From contig NZ_WOTB01000005.1 in NCBI RefSeq assembly GCF_011516835.1, positions 165,410 to 229,409 of the forward strand: 64,000 bases of DNA. The letters run 5' to 3'. The first letter of the stretch is position 1, and every line of letters starts with the position of its first letter. This DNA is from Acetobacter musti. Lineage in GTDB: Bacteria; Pseudomonadota; Alphaproteobacteria; Acetobacterales; Acetobacteraceae. The notes beneath the pieces were generated by a model, which did not search any database, was not told the origin of the DNA, and saw only the letters and a list, made by a program, of their open reading frames with translations. Below are positions 43,318-52,865 of the stretch, in pieces. Made by a program: the position numbers and the translations under genes.

Positions 43318-44358
43318 TCATTCGGGAATCAGAACACGATCCGCGGGGGACAGGCGGTCAGCGGCATTTCTGGCCTGATGCCAGTAAGGATAGATCAGTG
43401 GCGGCCGGCTGACCTCATCCAGTTTTTTCGTTTCGTCCGGTGTCAGCACAAGGTCGATCGCCTTCAGATTGGCTTTCAGCTGATCCTCATTGCGCGCGCC
43501 GATGACGAGAGAACTGATGCCGGGGCGGGACACTGTCCAGGCGAGAGCCACGTCCGCGGCCGGCACGTTCCGCGCTTCGGCGATACCGACCAGAACCTCG
43601 ACGACATCATACAGATGCTCTTTGTCGTAGACCGGCGGTTCGCCCCAGTTTTCGAGCTGCCGTCCTTTCGGCTCCGGCCTGCCCCGGCGATATTTTCCCG
43701 AAAGCAGACCGCCGGCGAGCGGGCTCCAGACCTGCACGCCAATCCCCTGATCCACGGCGGCGGGGAGCAGTTCGTACTCCGCTTCTCTGGCCTGGAGAGA
43801 ATAGTAGATCTGCTGCGAGACAGGCGCGATAAAGCGGTTTCGTTCCGCAACAGAAAGCGTTTTCATCAGTTGCCAGCCAGTGAAATTCGACACGCCCGCA
43901 TAACGGATTTTGCCTGACCGGCAGAGTGTATCAAGCGCCTCGAGCGTCTCCTCCAGAGGGGTCAGGCCGTCCCATTCATGGAGATAATACAGATCGATAT
44001 GATCGCGGCCGAGACGCTTCAGGCTCGCCTCACAGGCGGCGATCAGATGATATCGGGACGAACCGGCGTCGTTCTGGCCGGGTCCCATACGGAACCGCGC
44101 CTTGGTCGTCACCATGATCTCGCCGGACCGTCCGCGGAGCGCCTGGCCGAGAATCTCCTCCGAAGCGCCTGTCGAATAGACATCGGCCGTATCAAACATA
44201 TTGATGCCCGCATCGATGCACAGATCGATCAGGCGGTTCGCGCCCGCGAGGTCCGTATTCCCCGTCTTCGCGAAGTCACCGCTGCCACCGAACGTCATCG
44301 TTCCCAGTGTGAACGCGGAAATACGAAGGCCTGAACGGCCAAGCTGGCGATAATACAT
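43318..44358 (-). CDS. Aldo/keto reductase
   Basis: 346-residue NADPH-dependent aldehyde/ketone reductase of the AKR11/AKR12-like bacterial group. TIM-barrel motifs: MYYRQLGRSGLRISAFTLGT at the start, NMFDTADVYSTGASEEILGQ (catalytic Asp and Tyr), MVTTKARF (Lys), DLYYLHEWDG (His), and the C-terminal NADP-binding SLVIGARNEDQLKANLKAID. The ATG at 44358 was selected because MYYRQLG is the family N-terminus; the frame runs open a further 70 codons. Downstream of the FAH-family gene on the same strand, 230 bp apart. Confidence 0.93.
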   Translation of the reverse strand: MYYRQLGRSGLRISAFTLGTMTFGGSGDFAKTGNTDLAGANRLIDLCIDAGINMFDTADVYSTGASEEILGQALRGRSGEIMVTTKARFRMGPGQNDAGSSRYHLIAACEASLKRLGRDHIDLYYLHEWDGLTPLEETLEALDTLCRSGKIRYAGVSNFTGWQLMKTLSVAERNRFIAPVSQQIYYSLQAREAEYELLPAAVDQGIGVQVWSPLAGGLLSGKYRRGRPEPKGRQLENWGEPPVYDKEHLYDVVEVLVGIAEARNVPAADVALAWTVSRPGISSLVIGARNEDQLKANLKAIDLVLTPDETKKLDEVSRPPLIYPYWHQARNAADRLSPADRVLIPE

Positions 44359-44590
44359 TGATTGTGTTCCTCGTCCGTAAAAACATGATGTCCCTGATAC
44401 CGGGACATCCGCACTGATCTGGCGGATAATATCAGAGACGCTCCGGTCATTTCTCCGGCGCAGGCGGGATGCGCTCGCAGCCCGCGACCGGGACAGGGCA
44501 AGTCCGTGCTCCGGTCTGTCTGCCGGAGCGATGCAGCAACTCCGGCCTTTTGCGGCGCAGCCGTGCAATGCCCGGCTCGCCGCCTTACCG

Positions 44591-45289
44591 TCAGTCTCCG
44601 GTTTTGCCGGTGTACGTCACTTCAAGACGTCCCACCCCCTTGCACTCTGCGTGCAGCGTATCCCCCGGTTTCACCGGGCCGACGCCTGACGGCGTCCCGG
44701 TCATGATCAGATCACCGGGGCACAGCCTGACATAGGTCGAAAGGAAGGCAATGATCTGTGATACTGACCAGATCAGATCTTCCAGATCGCCATCCTGTTT
44801 CAGCACACCGTTTACTTCAAGCGTGATCCGGCCTTTATCCGGATGGCCCGCTTTCGCGGCAGGCACGATCGCGGTTATCGGGCAGGACTGGTCGAACCCT
44901 TTGCTCAGATCCCATGGTTGCCCGGCTTTTTTCGCGATGTTCTGAAGATCGCGTCGTGTCATGTCGAGACCGACGGCGTATCCGTAGACAAGCGCCAGAG
45001 CGTCCTCCGGGTCCACATTGACGCCTGTTCCGCCGATCGCAACAACCAGTTCCACCTCATGACTGAGATTTTCGGTATGGAGCGGAAACGGCAGAAACCG
45101 CTCGGTGGTGACGGCATCCGCGGGTTTTGAGAAGAAAATCGGCGGATCACGGGAAGGGTCTCCTCCCATTTCCCGGGTATGCTCCGCATAATTCCGGCCA
45201 ACGCACCAGATGCGCCGCACAGGAAAACTGGCGGCTTCCCCGGCGACCGGAATGCTGGCCTGCGCGGGTGGTTCAAACACGTAGTTCAT
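44591..45289 (-). CDS. Fumarylacetoacetate hydrolase family protein
   Basis: 232 residues, the short FAH fold used by acylpyruvate hydrolases and similar carbon-carbon or decarboxylating hydrolases. Motifs: RRIWCVGRNYAEHTREMG, PPIFFSKPADAV, LSHEVELVVAIGGTG (metal-binding Glu pair), GYAVGLDMTRRDLQNIAK (metal Asp) and PGDLIMTGTPSGVGPVKPGD, the family signature. GAGGAG lies upstream of the ATG. Probable acylpyruvase/oxaloacetate decarboxylase-like enzyme; exact substrate not defined by sequence. Confidence 0.93.
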   Translation of the reverse strand: MNYVFEPPAQASIPVAGEAASFPVRRIWCVGRNYAEHTREMGGDPSRDPPIFFSKPADAVTTERFLPFPLHTENLSHEVELVVAIGGTGVNVDPEDALALVYGYAVGLDMTRRDLQNIAKKAGQPWDLSKGFDQSCPITAIVPAAKAGHPDKGRITLEVNGVLKQDGDLEDLIWSVSQIIAFLSTYVRLCPGDLIMTGTPSGVGPVKPGDTLHAECKGVGRLEVTYTGKTGD

Positions 45290-45551
45290 CGTGAACGTCT
45301 CCTCTGCGTCGCATCATAACATCGGACGCCGCCCGTTCCGCCGGCCGCTCCCGCAAACGTGTCCGGAACGGTGCCCGAAGCCGCGACGGGAAAATCCGGT
45401 GCGCCGGGATCGCCCCGGAGAACCGTCTGGCACAGTCGATCATGCAGAAAAGACGCATGCAGCAGCAGAGAGCCACAAAACAGCGCTGTGCCGGGCAACC
45501 TGGATCAATCCTGCCGCGTTGGACCTGCACTCAGATATGGAAGAAAGCCCC

Positions 45552-45719
45552 ATGGACCTGATTCGCTGGACACTTATTTTTCTTATCTTCGCCCTGATCG
45601 CCGCCGTATTCGGTTTCACCGGGATCGCGGCCAATTTTGCCTATATTGGCAAGATTCTGTTCTTCATTTTCGTCGTGCTGTTCGTGGTCAGCCTGTTTTT
45701 CGGACGCCAGAATCGCTGA
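45552..45719 (+). CDS. DUF1328 small membrane protein
   Basis: 55 residues with two membrane helices: MDLIRWTLIFLIFALIAAVF and ILFFIFVVLFVVSLFFG around a short G-F-T-G-I-A loop. This is the DUF1328 (YtjA-like) pattern and its usual length. GGAAG lies 8 bases before the ATG; an ATG five codons earlier is possible. Its 3' end overlaps the convergent dsbB gene by 32 bp. These proteins are often stress-linked, but function is unknown. Confidence 0.88.
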   Translation: MDLIRWTLIFLIFALIAAVFGFTGIAANFAYIGKILFFIFVVLFVVSLFFGRQNR

Positions 45720-46233
45720 CGCGCAGGAGAGTAACGAGCAGCGCAAGAACGACGAGTGCTGCGACACCGTCCAGCACCGTCATGGAAACAGGAAGCCAGT
45801 CGACCAGATAGGTCGGCGCATCGCATGGTTTGCCGGGCGTCAGCGGCATTGACGCCAGACGCTCGGCCATCGTTGTGCCGTGAAGCACCGGCGCCCGGCA
45901 TTCGGGCAATGGACTGGGCCAGAATTTCCACTCCACACCTGCGTGAAGCACGGACAGCGCGGCCACGGCCAGCAGAGGCAGGGTGCCAAGCCAGGCCACC
46001 CCCCGCGCCATCCGCCTGGGCACCAGCAGCCCAATGATGCCGATGATGAGCGCAATCCTCCAGGGCCATCGCTCCCAGAGGCACAGTCCGCAGGGCATGA
46101 TTCCGCGCACGTCCTGCACCCACCACACCATGCCGAAGGCAACCGCGCTCGCGACGACGAGCAGCAGGTTCGGGAGCCTCACCGGTCCCGGCACGGTCCG
46201 GCGGAAAATACGCCGGCGAGGATACAGACTCAT
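45688..46233 (-). CDS. dsbB: Disulfide bond formation protein B
   Basis: 181 residues, inner-membrane quinone-dependent oxidase that re-oxidises DsbA. Four membrane helices; the first periplasmic loop carries MPCGLCLWERWPWR (CxxC), the second has the other Cys pair in LPECRAPVLHG and GKPCDAPTYL. Length and Cys spacing fit DsbB. Downstream end overlaps the convergent DUF1328 gene. Confidence 0.92.
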   Translation of the reverse strand: MSLYPRRRIFRRTVPGPVRLPNLLLVVASAVAFGMVWWVQDVRGIMPCGLCLWERWPWRIALIIGIIGLLVPRRMARGVAWLGTLPLLAVAALSVLHAGVEWKFWPSPLPECRAPVLHGTTMAERLASMPLTPGKPCDAPTYLVDWLPVSMTVLDGVAALVVLALLVTLLRVSDSGVRKTG

Positions 46234-46306
46234 TGAGACCGCCCTTCTCCCGTGGATGCGCGGACAACGCGCGGATCACGGGATGCAAACACAATCCGGC
46301 AGGATA

Positions 46307-47668
46307 TCACGCAGTCTTTGCCTTTCCCGCATCGTGAAGAGCCGTGAGAAAATCCCGTGACCAGGTTCCCGCCGTCGTGCTGCGTACTTCCGCGTCAAGC
46401 AGTTTCCAGCGACGTTTCCTCGCCGCCTTGTCCATGGTCAGCGCCTGATGCAGCGCGTCGGCGATGGCGTCGGCGTCATGAGGATTAACCAGCAGAGCCT
46501 CGGTAAGTTCCGGCGCGGCCCCGGCAAGATGGGACAGCACCAGCGCGCCGGGATTTTCCGGGTCCTGCGCGGCGATATATTCCTTGGCCACCAGATTCAT
46601 CCCGTCCCGCAGCGGCGTGACAAGCGCGACATCGGCGAGACGATAGAAGCCCGCCAGGACCGTCCGCGGCACCGGGCGCGTAAGATAGCGGATCGGCGTC
46701 CAGTCGAATTCCGCGAAAGCGCCGTTAATGCGTCCGATCGTCTCGTCGAGCTGACGACGCAGCAGGCGGTATTCCTCGACCTCGCCGCGCGAAACCGGCG
46801 CGACCTGCAGATAGGTCACATGGCCCCGGTGCTCGGGATACCGCGTCAGAAGCCGTTCGTATCCAAGGAAGCGTTCTTCCAGACCTTTTGAGTAATCCAG
46901 ACGGTCAACGCCGATGATCAGCGGCTCGGCATGCATGCTGTCCCGCAGGCGGGCGACTTCCTCACCATCCCAGGCGGCGCGGGCTTCCTCACCAAATTTG
47001 ACCGGATCGATCCCGATCGGACACGCCATGACCCGGGACACGCCCTCGTCCAGCCCTTCGATCCGCAGGCACTCCTTCAGATTCTCGGCGTCCTCATCCG
47101 TCTGCACACCGATCAGGTCGTAGGCGACCATGTCGCGGAGGAGCGCGTCGGCGGGAGGCAGCGCCCTGAAGAGGCTCCAGGGCGGGAACGGAATATGCAG
47201 GAAAAAGCCGATCGGTGCCGTCACACCCAGATCACGCAGCATCTGCGCGAGCGGAAAGAGATGGTAATCCTGAATCCAGATCGTATCGCCGGGCTCCAGC
47301 AGCGGCAGAAGCGCCCGGGCGAACATGGTGTTCACGTCCTGGTACGATTCCCAGTCCGATTTGGTGTAATTCATCAGACCGAGCCGGTAATGGCATAAGG
47401 GCCAGAGAATTCCGTTCGAGAACCGCTGATAATAGCCCCGGTGCTGCGCCGGTGTGAGCGGAATGGTCGCGTATGTCACCTTGTGGTGGCTGTCGACCGC
47501 GACCTCCGGGTCGCCCTCGAAATCCACCTGCTGGCCGGACCAGCCGAACCACAGACTGCTCTCCTCGTCGCGCAGCGCGTCGGCCAGCGCCACGGCCAGA
47601 CCGCCGGCGGGCTGATCCCGTTCCCTCGGATCCGGCACGCGGTTCGAGACAATGACCAGACGTCCCAT
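46307..47668 (-). CDS. otsA: Trehalose-6-phosphate synthase
   Basis: 453 residues, GT20 retaining glycosyltransferase joining UDP-glucose and glucose-6-phosphate. Motifs: [14 protein letters not shown] at the N-terminus, [56 protein letters not shown] and [15 protein letters not shown]. The ATG at 47668 has GGAGG 9 bases upstream and matches the family start. otsB lies immediately upstream, with two bases between its stop and this start, so it is an otsB-otsA operon. Trehalose made here serves as an osmotic and ethanol/acid stress solute. Confidence 0.97.
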   Translation of the reverse strand: MGRLVIVSNRVPDPRERDQPAGGLAVALADALRDEESSLWFGWSGQQVDFEGDPEVAVDSHHKVTYATIPLTPAQHRGYYQRFSNGILWPLCHYRLGLMNYTKSDWESYQDVNTMFARALLPLLEPGDTIWIQDYHLFPLAQMLRDLGVTAPIGFFLHIPFPPWSLFRALPPADALLRDMVAYDLIGVQTDEDAENLKECLRIEGLDEGVSRVMACPIGIDPVKFGEEARAAWDGEEVARLRDSMHAEPLIIGVDRLDYSKGLEERFLGYERLLTRYPEHRGHVTYLQVAPVSRGEVEEYRLLRRQLDETIGRINGAFAEFDWTPIRYLTRPVPRTVLAGFYRLADVALVTPLRDGMNLVAKEYIAAQDPENPGALVLSHLAGAAPELTEALLVNPHDADAIADALHQALTMDKAARKRRWKLLDAEVRSTTAGTWSRDFLTALHDAGKAKTA

Positions 47669-47670
47669 CG

Positions 47671-48462
47671 TCACGCACCTCCGGCCGGAGCAGCATCTCC
47701 GGTGGCCGGTACAAGCGAGGCGAGCCACGCCCTGAATGTTGCCGGGGTCGGAAAATCAGCCGGAATGCGAAGACCGAGGCCGCCGAGACTCACGGCGGCC
47801 TTCACACCGTCCTCGTCGGTCACGTCGTCTCCGACGAAAACGGGTCTGCGGCCGGCGAACGGCGCATTTTCCATCAGCAGCCGCACGGCGTAGCCTTTAT
47901 CGACACCGGCGGGCCGGATTTCCCAGGCCATTTTGGCTGCCTGGACATGAAAAAGGCCGTTTGTCGGAGCCACCCAGGCCTCGGCGGCCTTCCGCAGAGT
48001 TGTTCCGGACTCCGGTGCCGCGCGATAATGCAGGACAAATCCGCCGACCTTGCGTTCCAGTCGTGTTCCCGGCAGCGAGGCCACGAGGTCCTGCGCTTCC
48101 CGGAGCCACTCGCCCGGAACGGGAGGAAGTGCCGCCCGTTCTATCGGGCCGCCGGGACGATGCCGGATGGCGATTCCATGTTCACCGGCCACGGCGAAAG
48201 GTACGTCTCCAAGGAACTCGTCGATCTGGGGAACCGGACGCCCGGTGATGACGGCGAGCGCATCCCCGCAGGCGGCCCGCAGACGAAGAAGGGTTTCCTT
48301 CAGCCCCGGAGGCACCACGATCGATTCCGGCGTCGGTGCGATATCGACGAGCGTCCCGTCAAAATCGAGAAGGAACGCCACCTCCGACAGTGGCAGATGA
48401 TCGCGGGACAGACGCGGCTGCGAGCCCGAAGATGCGGATGTGTCTCTGGTTGAGGCAATCAC
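47671..48462 (-). CDS. otsB: Trehalose-6-phosphate phosphatase
   Basis: 263 residues, HAD-family phosphatase removing phosphate from trehalose-6-phosphate. Motifs: FLLDFDGTLVDIAPTPESIV (nucleophile Asp), LAVITGRPVPQIDEF, AGEHGIAIRHRPGG, PAGVDKGYAVRLLMENAPF (Lys) and FVGDDVTDEDGVKAAVSLGG. The GTG at 48462 has GAGGG 10 bases upstream; an in-frame ATG at 48528 is the alternative. First gene of the otsBA operon; its promoter lies within 48463-48728. Confidence 0.95.
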   Translation of the reverse strand: MIASTRDTSASSGSQPRLSRDHLPLSEVAFLLDFDGTLVDIAPTPESIVVPPGLKETLLRLRAACGDALAVITGRPVPQIDEFLGDVPFAVAGEHGIAIRHRPGGPIERAALPPVPGEWLREAQDLVASLPGTRLERKVGGFVLHYRAAPESGTTLRKAAEAWVAPTNGLFHVQAAKMAWEIRPAGVDKGYAVRLLMENAPFAGRRPVFVGDDVTDEDGVKAAVSLGGLGLRIPADFPTPATFRAWLASLVPATGDAAPAGGA

Positions 48463-48728
48463 GATTGGTGGACCCTCTTTCCTTCTAAGTACGTTCCACG
48501 CCGTCGCAGAGGGTTCATACGGCAGCATGGAACCACCGGCCGCAACGCTGACGCCGCGACATGAAGAAACCCACAATGCCGGACCCTCCGAAGAGCGACA
48601 AGCGTCTCATCCCGGGAGACAGGACTGCAAAACGCCCTGCGGACCGAATGAGCGGATCACATGCCACAGCTCTCCGTGCAGGACATCCGGTCCGGCACCG
48701 GCATCCGCTGTTTCAACGGATCGTGATA

Positions 48729-49343
48729 TCAGAGCGGCCCCGTATCGGCGCCATTCTGATCCGGCGTCGCAGGCGCTGCCGGCTGGCCGGGGGCTGACCC
48801 GCTGCCTGTGGCCGGCAGCGCCCCGCCCTGTGTTTCCGGCGCGGCGGCGCCGGTGTCTGATTTAGCCCCCGGCAATGGCGGGACCGGAGGATGCTCAAGC
48901 TGAGGCAACGCCGGAGCGACGGCATCGCCTGCACAGCCGGTAACGCGGATATCATAGAGAGGGTTCTCAAAAATACCGAGCGACGGTTCGGCCGCCAGCA
49001 TCCAGCCATGAAAACCGGGATCCTGGGTCCGTGTGTCCTGGACGTCGATCCAGGCAGCGGCGTCGGTCCGCAGAGTGGGAGCGTTCTCAAGACACCGCGC
49101 CACGCCGATCGTCAGATGCTGATAGCTGACAGAGCCGCCGGCCGTGACATGAATGGTTTCGACATGACCGTCGAGCCGGTTGAGAACGCGCAGCACGGCC
49201 TCGCTTTTCCCCTGCCAGGTGCCGGCCGGATATATGGCGGGCGGCGCGAGCGGTTCGGCTCCCCGCGCCTGCCGCATGGCGCCGCAGGTCGTCACAAGCG
49301 CGCCGAGACCGGCAACCGCCAGTCCGGCTTTCAGGACTCTCAT
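48729..49343 (-). CDS. DUF2155 domain protein
   Basis: 204 residues, exported (hydrophobic N-terminus about residues 5-28 ending near ARGAEPLAPP). DUF2155 stretch: AVLRVLNRLDGHVETIHVTA, LTIGVARCLENAPTLRTDAA, WIDVQDTRTQDPGFHGWMLA and YDIRVTGCAG, in which two Cys may pair. The C-terminal third is Pro/Ala/Gly-rich. It ends the NDUFA12-MlaD-small protein-DUF2155 cluster, a gene order recurring in alphaproteobacteria. Function unknown, likely periplasmic. Confidence 0.88.
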   Translation of the reverse strand: MRVLKAGLAVAGLGALVTTCGAMRQARGAEPLAPPAIYPAGTWQGKSEAVLRVLNRLDGHVETIHVTAGGSVSYQHLTIGVARCLENAPTLRTDAAAWIDVQDTRTQDPGFHGWMLAAEPSLGIFENPLYDIRVTGCAGDAVAPALPQLEHPPVPPLPGAKSDTGAAAPETQGGALPATGSGSAPGQPAAPATPDQNGADTGPL

Positions 49344-49344
49344 T

Positions 49345-49560
49345 TCATTGCTCTCCCGGCCGGGCCAGGGAAGCGGCCATCTCCGCGATCATCCGTCTCA
49401 TCTCGCCTTCATCGACACCCATCAGCACGGCGTCCTCGAACGCGTCCCGCATGACGTCACGCAGTTCTTCCCAGTTTTCCCGCAGCACGACGAGCTTTTC
49501 GGTGCAGGACACCGGTGCCCCGTCAGGCTGGGGCCATATTTTCGGCGTTTCGTCCGGCAT
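49345..49560 (-). CDS. Small conserved hypothetical protein
   Basis: 71 residues, acidic and helical (LVVLRENWEELRDVMRDAFE, DAVLMGVDEGEMRRMIAEMA), no membrane segment. Its ATG overlaps the mlaD stop by one base (TAATG), and its stop is one base before the DUF2155 start, so it is translated within the operon. No known function. Confidence 0.75.
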   Translation of the reverse strand: MPDETPKIWPQPDGAPVSCTEKLVVLRENWEELRDVMRDAFEDAVLMGVDEGEMRRMIAEMAASLARPGEQ

Positions 49561-50117
49561 TACGGAAGATCTCCGCCGCCCTGCGGGGAAGAACCGGCTT
49601 TCGCCCGGTTCGCCTGGGTCAGCGTGTCGGTCACGGAGAAGATGAACTTGCTCAGAAGCTGTTCGAGGCTGATCGAGCCCTGCGTTTCCGCCACCGTGCT
49701 TCCCGCCCGGAGCATCCGGGTATCTCCGCCCGGCGAGAGCGCGATATATTTCCCGCCCAGCAGACTGTCGCTGGTGATGATCGCAGCCGTATCGACGGGG
49801 AGATGCACATCCGGTCTGACCGTGAAAGTCACGCTGGCTCTGAACGTCTTCGGATCGACCGTTTCGGACGCCACATGCCCGATGGTGATGCCGGCGAGAC
49901 GCACGTCGGAGCCGACATCGAGGCCATCGATATGGGAGAATCCGGCTGTCAGCGGGTAGCCCTCATCGCTCTTCCGCCCGGTTCCGAGCACAGCCAGCGC
50001 CAGCATGGCCAGCAGCAGAGCGATCACGACGAAGCCGGCGATCAGTTCCACGGTGGAACGCGACGGACGCGCGGGCACGGCGGAAGGTGTCGCGGCACTG
50101 GTCGAAACGGAATTCAT
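49560..50117 (-). CDS. mlaD: Outer membrane lipid asymmetry protein MlaD (MCE domain)
   Basis: 185 residues. An N-terminal membrane anchor (about residues 24-45, VELIAGFVVIALLLAMLALA) and one MCE domain (about 52-150): YPLTAGFSHIDGLDVGSDVR, LAGITIGHVASETVDPKTFR, KYIALSPGGDTRMLRAGSTV. MlaD hexamers pass phospholipids between the inner membrane ABC complex and the periplasm. The mlaE/F genes are not in this window; that separation from mlaEF is common in alphaproteobacteria. Confidence 0.9.
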   Translation of the reverse strand: MNSVSTSAATPSAVPARPSRSTVELIAGFVVIALLLAMLALAVLGTGRKSDEGYPLTAGFSHIDGLDVGSDVRLAGITIGHVASETVDPKTFRASVTFTVRPDVHLPVDTAAIITSDSLLGGKYIALSPGGDTRMLRAGSTVAETQGSISLEQLLSKFIFSVTDTLTQANRAKAGSSPQGGGDLP

Positions 50118-50259
50118 CGGCCCTCATTCATATCCACGGTCGCGGCATCAGCCTCCGGGCTGAAAGCCTGTCTGCACCAATAGCAGATCATCGTGAAGGG
50201 GGCAGGGCTGTCCTTCGGGCGTGAAGAATGTGTAACGGGCCGGAATCGGGCCAGCCGGC

Positions 50260-50628
50260 TTACTCGTCCGGCGACCACGATTCATAATCGCCTGTGGCAG
50301 GAGGCCGTTTGCCACCGCGATAGGCGCTGCCGGACGGCCTGTACGCACCCGGAGTGCCGGTCAGATTGGGCTGATTCGGAAGCTGCCAGGGTTTCCGCGC
50401 CTCCATCGGGATCGGCTGATCCTCGACATGATGAATCCAGTTCCACCACTCAGGCGGCAGGGCGGACCCATCCTCGCCCTTATGATACAGAACCCAGCGT
50501 TCATAGCGCTGCACGCCGCCGCCTTTGCGGGTCGGACGACGCGACTCGTAGTAAGAGCGACCATCCTGGTCTTTACCGACCAGACGACCGTTCAGGCGGG
50601 TGTGAAGAAGTGTGCCGAGCGTTGCCAT
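50260..50628 (-). CDS. NADH:ubiquinone oxidoreductase NDUFA12-type subunit
   Basis: 122 residues, the bacterial homologue of complex I accessory subunit NDUFA12 (17.2 kDa), found in alphaproteobacteria. Motifs: GRLVGKDQDGRSYYESRRPT, RYERWVLYHKGEDGSALPPE and WWNWIHHVEDQPIPMEARKP. Expected to sit on the peripheral arm of complex I. Located 142 bp upstream of mlaD on the same strand. Confidence 0.92.
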   Translation of the reverse strand: MATLGTLLHTRLNGRLVGKDQDGRSYYESRRPTRKGGGVQRYERWVLYHKGEDGSALPPEWWNWIHHVEDQPIPMEARKPWQLPNQPNLTGTPGAYRPSGSAYRGGKRPPATGDYESWSPDE

Positions 50629-51055
50629 GGCGCTGACGATACGGTGCCGGACAGAAGACGTCCACAGATCCGGCGTCTCTGCCCGTTCACAATCTGCTGT
50701 CCGGCCCTGTTGTCCGGATGGCGGAAATAAATCGATTCACTGTCTGTCCCTGCTGTCTGTCCCCGTCACATCCCCCCTGCCCGGCTCCCCGTACCTGGAT
50801 TCTGATGTCCCGGAGATCTTCCGGACCGGCTCTGTCCTGAGTCCGGAGCATGAGAATGCTGTCACCTGCACTTTCCCATGTCCCGACAGGGCCGGAGTCT
50901 TCCCGAAATCCCATCGGTCCGGAGGCCGGCTGAGGGGCCGGACAAGGTCGTTGAAAAAGTTATCCCCCATATCCTCGTTTTACGGACCATTAGCGAACCG
51001 TCAGTGGCCTGATCGCAGCTTCCGCACCGGCCAGGCGGAGGGATAGACTGTCTTC
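50629..51055. other. Non-coding region between NDUFA12 and TSCPD genes
   Basis: 427 bp between divergent gene starts. Frames on the minus strand (50687-50970) look like chance GC-rich frames. No repeats or RNA genes are recognised; promoters of both neighbours should lie here. Confidence 0.4.
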
Positions 51056-52720
51056 ATGAACGCCCAACGATACTGGAACGGTGTGCGGATGCGCACTGTG
51101 ATGGCCTCCGCCGATCCTGACGCCCCGACGCGCCAGGTCACGCTTCCTGCCGACTGGGATGACGACGCGGCTGCCGCGCTCGCCGGCATCGCACCGGGAA
51201 CAGGCGCTGTCTCTGTCGCGGATGAATCCGCGCGATGGATCGACGCAGTGGCGCCTGCGGGCGGCGGCCGGGAAGCGTCCGGAAGCGAGGAGTTCGCTCC
51301 GGTCAGCGGACGCTCCCTCGCATGGCTGCTGATGCTGCGGCAGGCGGCGCCGACACTGGCGCTGTGGAGCGGAGAGTTCGACCGGCGTCCGGGCTTTGTC
51401 GTCAACCTGGCCGCTTTCGCGCTGCCGGGAGAAGGATTCTCCGGAGAGGCCTATGTCGCCGCCCTGCGGCTGCTCTGCGCGACGCTGCGCACAGAGGCGG
51501 AGGAAAAAGCGAACAGGCGAAACGGCGAACTGGCTCTCGATGAGACCATCGTGGCACCGACGCTGTTCGACCTGCCTCTGGAATCATCCGCCCGTCCGGA
51601 ACGGAAGAAGCCGGGGAAAACTTCCGATAAAAAAGATGCAGATCCGGCACCAGGCCTGCCTCTCGGCGAGCCGGAGCCTGTCGCGGGAGAGATCCTGCTG
51701 ACCAATCTCGACGCCTGTCTTGCCGCGCTCGGTCTTGATTATGACAGCAATGACGGGCGCGACGCGGCCTGTTCGCTCGTCGCACTCGCCACGCTCGTCG
51801 TGCGCGAAGGCACGGGTTGCGACCATCTGCCACTGACGCCGCATCGTCATGTCATCCCTGGTCTCGCACCCGTTGCACGGGAAGCCTGGGCGCGCGCCGC
51901 CGTTGAAACCGACATGCCGGCCCGGCGGATCGAAACCGGCTTCTCCGCTCCGGGACCGGTCGACGCGCTGCTGGGCTGCGAAGCCTGCGGTCTCGCCCCG
52001 ATCTTCTCGCCGCTGCGCGTGGACGGGCGGCTGGCGACCAGCACCCTCGCCCGTCTGGCGGCGCGCGGTCTGTCGCTCGAAACAGCCTTCGCGGCCTGTC
52101 TTGCCGGAGACGTTCCGCTCGCCCTGCCCGCACCGGACGCGCATATGCGGATGTACCGGGCGCTGGCGGGATTTGTTGATCGCATGCCGGCGCGCCCGGA
52201 CCCGTCGGCGTCTCCGCTGCCGCGCATCCCGCCTCGTGGTGTGGCCCGCGCGCTGCCGGAACGTCATACCGGGATCATGCAGAAGACGGCGATCGGCGGA
52301 CATCGCCTGTTCCTGCGCACAGCGGAATACGAAGACGGCACGCTCGGGGAAATCTCGCTGACTCCGGCGCGGGAAAACGCGATGGTCCGCGGGCTGATGG
52401 AGTGTTTCAGCGAAGCCGTGAGCATCGGCCTGCAATATGGCGTTCCCCTTGAGGACTTCGTGGAGCGCTTCGCCTATTCCTGCTTCGGGCCGGCGGGCAC
52501 CGTTGAAGGCGATCCGGTTGCCTCCTACGCGACATCGATGCTCGATTATGCTTTCCGGGCGCTTTCCGATCTCTATCTTGGGCGCAGGCTGCCCGACGCG
52601 CCACGGGACTCCGGAGAGGATTTCTCGCCGCTGCTGCCATTCGAGTTCGATGCCGCCAGGGCGGCCGGAACGCGGCCTCCGGGGCAGCCGCGACCACGGG
52701 GCCTCCGGCTGGTCAGCTAG
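51056..52720 (+). CDS. TSCPD-domain protein related to B12-dependent ribonucleotide reductase C-terminus
   Basis: 554 residues. Residues about 410-520 match the TSCPD module at the C-terminus of NrdJ-type ribonucleotide reductase: KTAIGGHRLFLRTAEYEDGT, LGEISLTPARENAMVRGLME, CFSEAVSIGLQYGVPLEDFV, ATSMLDYAFRALSDLYLGR. The rest has no NrdJ barrel and no radical or cobalamin-site motifs; residues 1-400 are Ala-rich with Cys-containing GCEACGLAPIF near 310 and a Lys/Asp-rich linker (about 183-200). It therefore cannot be the reductase itself. It stands alone next to a sodium:solute symporter gene. Possible regulator or partner of NrdJ. Confidence 0.75.
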   Translation: MNAQRYWNGVRMRTVMASADPDAPTRQVTLPADWDDDAAAALAGIAPGTGAVSVADESARWIDAVAPAGGGREASGSEEFAPVSGRSLAWLLMLRQAAPTLALWSGEFDRRPGFVVNLAAFALPGEGFSGEAYVAALRLLCATLRTEAEEKANRRNGELALDETIVAPTLFDLPLESSARPERKKPGKTSDKKDADPAPGLPLGEPEPVAGEILLTNLDACLAALGLDYDSNDGRDAACSLVALATLVVREGTGCDHLPLTPHRHVIPGLAPVAREAWARAAVETDMPARRIETGFSAPGPVDALLGCEACGLAPIFSPLRVDGRLATSTLARLAARGLSLETAFAACLAGDVPLALPAPDAHMRMYRALAGFVDRMPARPDPSASPLPRIPPRGVARALPERHTGIMQKTAIGGHRLFLRTAEYEDGTLGEISLTPARENAMVRGLMECFSEAVSIGLQYGVPLEDFVERFAYSCFGPAGTVEGDPVASYATSMLDYAFRALSDLYLGRRLPDAPRDSGEDFSPLLPFEFDAARAAGTRPPGQPRPRGLRLVS

Positions 52721-52865
52721 ACGGGGCCGAGACCGGAGCAGAGAGAAGCGGGGGACACTTTTCACGATCCCCTCTCGACAGGCCTGTTATTTCTTGTCCG
52801 TATTGACTCTGCCGCGTCGGCATTGACCCGGCAGAGTGACACCGGATACGGAGCGGCCCCGCCTG

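Noticed and set aside
51056..52720. Functional ribonucleotide reductase
   Set aside because: Only the TSCPD region matches; the catalytic barrel and active-site cysteines of NrdJ are missing.
51584..52765. 393-codon minus-strand frame opposite the TSCPD gene
   Set aside because: Low-complexity Arg-rich chance frame; the plus-strand TSCPD match is diagnostic.
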